From NCBI GenBank assembly GCA_011046175.1, contig DSBB01000538.1, positions 1 through 6,960 of the forward strand: 6,960 nucleotides of DNA, read 5' to 3'. A program made the translations under genes and the position numbers. Origin of the DNA: Candidatus Hydrogenedentota bacterium (GTDB lineage: Bacteria > Hydrogenedentota > Hydrogenedentia > Hydrogenedentales > CAITNO01). Of this stretch, positions 5,163 through 6,960 are shown piece by piece (the stretch's first letter is position 1; each line of letters opens with the position of its first letter). The notes beneath the pieces were generated by a model. That model made no database searches, was not told the origin of the DNA, and saw only the letters and a program-made list of their open reading frames with translations.

Positions 5163-6691
5163 AGGGGGCGTTTCTCCCGCAACGCCTTGAGAAAGCCCTC
5201 CATTGTGTCCAATCGGATCAGGTTAATTCCTATTAACGCAAGGCCGTCTTTTGCCGGCGCGAGATTGCGCGAGAATGCGGACTGTTGTTCCAGCCCCACA
5301 AACTTCAAGGTCTGCGTTCCTTTTTTGAAATCATAGGTATCCAAGGCCACCCACTGCGGGTCCATTCCCACCACGCCGAAATCCACGGGCGGCCCCGCCT
5401 TTTTCTCATTCATGTACGGTTGATACACCCCTGAAAAAAGGGAAAACATAAAGATGCCGTCCACACGATAACGCCCGTCTTCAGGAATGTCAAAATCAAA
5501 TTCGATTTGCCCTGGCGACTCTGTAGGCAAATAAGATACCATCAACTCATCAGGAATCACCAGTAAGGGCGGATCGGCGCGAAATTCCATTTCCGACGCC
5601 ATAATGAGGGTATGGGGAATCACGCGCTCTTCCCATGGTGGAAAAGATTCTTCAGAGGATGTTGGAGGATATTGGTACCAGAATGCCACGGAACTGACCC
5701 AGTCGCAGCGTTCAATGAAGCCGCCCACCTCAAAACTCGTGATTGGCGCCTGATCATCAAAAATGCTTCCTTTATGCTCTATCTCCAGATGCAATGATTT
5801 GTCAAAATGTATTGGGTCCTGAATATGCCAACGATAAGCGGAAACGCGGTCGCCCGTAAGAACCCCCTCATATAATGTTACGCCATGAAAGGGCGCGCTA
5901 AACTCCCTGAATCCCCAAGCGTCATTAAAATAGTCCTCCGTGCCCGTGCCGCGCAACTGCGGTTCTTTGGCCCCGTCAATGTAGAAGAAATCATCCCCCT
6001 CACCAAACCAACCGGTCTCCATCTGAAAATTCGACAAAACCGTTCCGACATAATGGCCGCGCCCCTTGGTATCCAGGATAGTATAATTGCCGGGTGTTGC
6101 AGGCGTTTCCTGTCTGTATCTGGCGTGAAAATAAAGGGTATCATCAGGCAGTGCGTCCACTTTTTCCCAGTTGATATAGTAATAAAAGGAGTCTACGTCA
6201 ACTTCCGGATTATCATTCGCAACCATGATTTTCACGGAATCTTTGAAGGGCATCTGCCAGTAACATACGCGGGAACGCCCTCGCGAGGATACGGTCACCG
6301 GCGCAGAGGTAAAGTCTTTGTGCATTCCGTGTCCCACCCCGAAGAAATCGCCCAAGGGGGCCTCCACGCTCGGCTTTTCAGCGCCGTCGTAATAAACCCT
6401 CAATACCAGGGAACGGGAATAGAAAATATCATGGGAACCCACCGTATTCCAGAAATGGGTGATGACGCCCGGCCCCTGCTCTTCCATCAGGGTCAATGCG
6501 CCACCCGCTGGAATTGAACGGGCGTCGCCATTTCGGGTGATATCCTCATGAGAACTGCTGCTCCGACGGGACTCACCGGATTGCCGTCGGGTAAGATCAC
6601 TTAAACTGACCGCCTGCGAATAGGCTGAAGTTAAACCGACCAGCAGGCCAATACCCATGTGCGTCACAAATCTCCCAATCTGTGTTTTCAT
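5159..6691 (-). CDS. Secreted DUF2961 protein, GH172-type glycoside hydrolase candidate
   Basis: The 510 residues begin with a signal peptide (basic MKTQIGR, hydrophobic 12-22, likely cleavage after SQA at about 27), so the protein is exported. Residues about 65-375 carry DUF2961 landmarks: EEQGPGVITHFW (70-81), APLGDFFGVG (111-120), YWQMPFKDSVKI (144-155), FHARYRQ (188-194), GHYVGT (212-217), GEGDDFFYIDG (230-240) and RGTGTEDYF (247-255). Characterised relatives, now GH172, act on fructofuranose or arabinofuranose linkages with two catalytic glutamates. Here E231 and E252 lie 21 residues apart, the spacing I recall for the characterised enzyme. A further beta-rich region (about 385-495) resembles an accessory jelly-roll. 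The substrate cannot be read from sequence. ATG 6691 is well supported by AAAGGA at 6699-6704. It follows pepF by 67 bases on the same strand and ends against paralogue 2 with a shared TTAA. Confidence 0.9.
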   Translation of the reverse strand: MKTQIGRFVTHMGIGLLVGLTSAYSQAVSLSDLTRRQSGESRRSSSSHEDITRNGDARSIPAGGALTLMEEQGPGVITHFWNTVGSHDIFYSRSLVLRVYYDGAEKPSVEAPLGDFFGVGHGMHKDFTSAPVTVSSRGRSRVCYWQMPFKDSVKIMVANDNPEVDVDSFYYYINWEKVDALPDDTLYFHARYRQETPATPGNYTILDTKGRGHYVGTVLSNFQMETGWFGEGDDFFYIDGAKEPQLRGTGTEDYFNDAWGFREFSAPFHGVTLYEGVLTGDRVSAYRWHIQDPIHFDKSLHLEIEHKGSIFDDQAPITSFEVGGFIERCDWVSSVAFWYQYPPTSSEESFPPWEERVIPHTLIMASEMEFRADPPLLVIPDELMVSYLPTESPGQIEFDFDIPEDGRYRVDGIFMFSLFSGVYQPYMNEKKAGPPVDFGVVGMDPQWVALDTYDFKKGTQTLKFVGLEQQSAFSRNLAPAKDGLALIGINLIRLDTMEGFLKALREKRPL

Positions 6692-6758
6692 AGCAACATC
6701 CTTTCAAAGCAAGCACTATGCCGGCTTATTTTCCGACAGACACAAGGAAAAAGCGTCT

Positions 6759-6960
6759 TTATAAAAGGGACTCCAGTTCATCCACAAGGGCTTTGAATGT
6801 ATTCATGGCTTCGGATACGGGCTCAGGCGTGGCAAGATCAATACCGGCACGTTTCAGCGTATCCAAGGGATATTGCGAGCCGCCTGCCGACAAAAATTCC
6901 AGGTATTTGTCCCGCTGTTTGACGCCACCGGCCACAATTCGTTTGGCTATGGCTATCGCA
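6759..6960 (-). CDS. pepF: Oligoendopeptidase F, M3 family (C-terminal end, cut by window end)
   Basis: The last 66 residues of a gene that enters from beyond the window end, closing with TAA at 6759-6761. The visible sequence runs AIAIAKRIVAGG, DKYLEFLSAGGSQYPLDTLKRAGIDLATPEPVSEAM and ends DELESLL. The order DKYLEFLSAGGS-YPL--LK-AGID--TPEPV is the typical C-terminal signature of PepF-type M3 zinc oligopeptidases, cytoplasmic enzymes that cut short peptides. The HEXXH zinc site lies well upstream and is not visible, so activity cannot be judged. The DUF2961 gene starts 67 bases downstream on the same strand with no clear terminator between, so they could share a transcript. A functional link between them is not evident. 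Confidence 0.85.
   Translation of the reverse strand, partial: AIAIAKRIVAGGVKQRDKYLEFLSAGGSQYPLDTLKRAGIDLATPEPVSEAMNTFKALVDELESLL

Noticed and set aside
5163..5180. Possible terminator hairpin (GGGGG, CGTTT, CTCCC) after paralogue 2
   Set aside because: The stem is only five pairs including a G-U, no T-run follows, and it lies inside the DUF2961 coding sequence.
5885..6517. Plus-strand open frame of 210 codons opposite the DUF2961 gene
   Set aside because: It lies wholly within the DUF2961 coding region, which shows strong family motifs in its own frame; the opposite frame shows no motif I recognise.

Overview
The window reads as ordinary chromosomal DNA from a Gram-negative, probably uncultured environmental bacterium. 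The clues are a moderately GC-rich composition, two predicted inner-membrane proteins with periplasm-facing domains, a secreted DUF2961/GH172 protein (a family common in Planctomycetes, Lentisphaerae, Hydrogenedentes and Bacteroidetes), weak Shine-Dalgarno signals on several genes, and a dispersed CACAAAG-type repeat of a kind often seen in such genomes. A PVC-group or Hydrogenedentes-like host is a guess from gene content, not a demonstrated placement.

Positions 1-2186, minus strand: a tryptophan biosynthesis run in the order trpD, trpC, trpF. The window start cuts trpF. trpC and trpF overlap by 17 bases. trpD and trpC are separated by a short spacer filled almost entirely by an octamer-type inverted repeat that begins at the trpD stop codon. 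The three enzymes carry out the consecutive steps from anthranilate to indole-3-glycerol phosphate. No trpE or trpG lies upstream of trpD; a tRNA does.

Positions 2187-2818: about 260 bases of divergent control region, a tRNA-Lys(UUU) with encoded CCA on the plus strand, then about 296 bases without a convincing gene. The control region holds a candidate promoter for trp (minus) and one for the tRNA (plus), plus two pairs of short repeats lying on or beside those promoters.

Positions 2819-5162, plus strand: two tandem paralogous genes. Each encodes a short N-terminal pair of TPR helical repeats, a charged linker, one transmembrane helix and a C-terminal domain with the look of LolA-like/DUF4412 lipid-binding folds. 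I cannot assign a gene name or function. This tandem pair is the most interesting part of the window.

Positions 5159-6960, minus strand: a secreted DUF2961 (GH172-type) protein with both putative catalytic glutamates. It converges on the second paralogue with the two stop codons sharing TTAA. Behind it is the C-terminal end of an oligoendopeptidase F (M3 family), cut by the window end.
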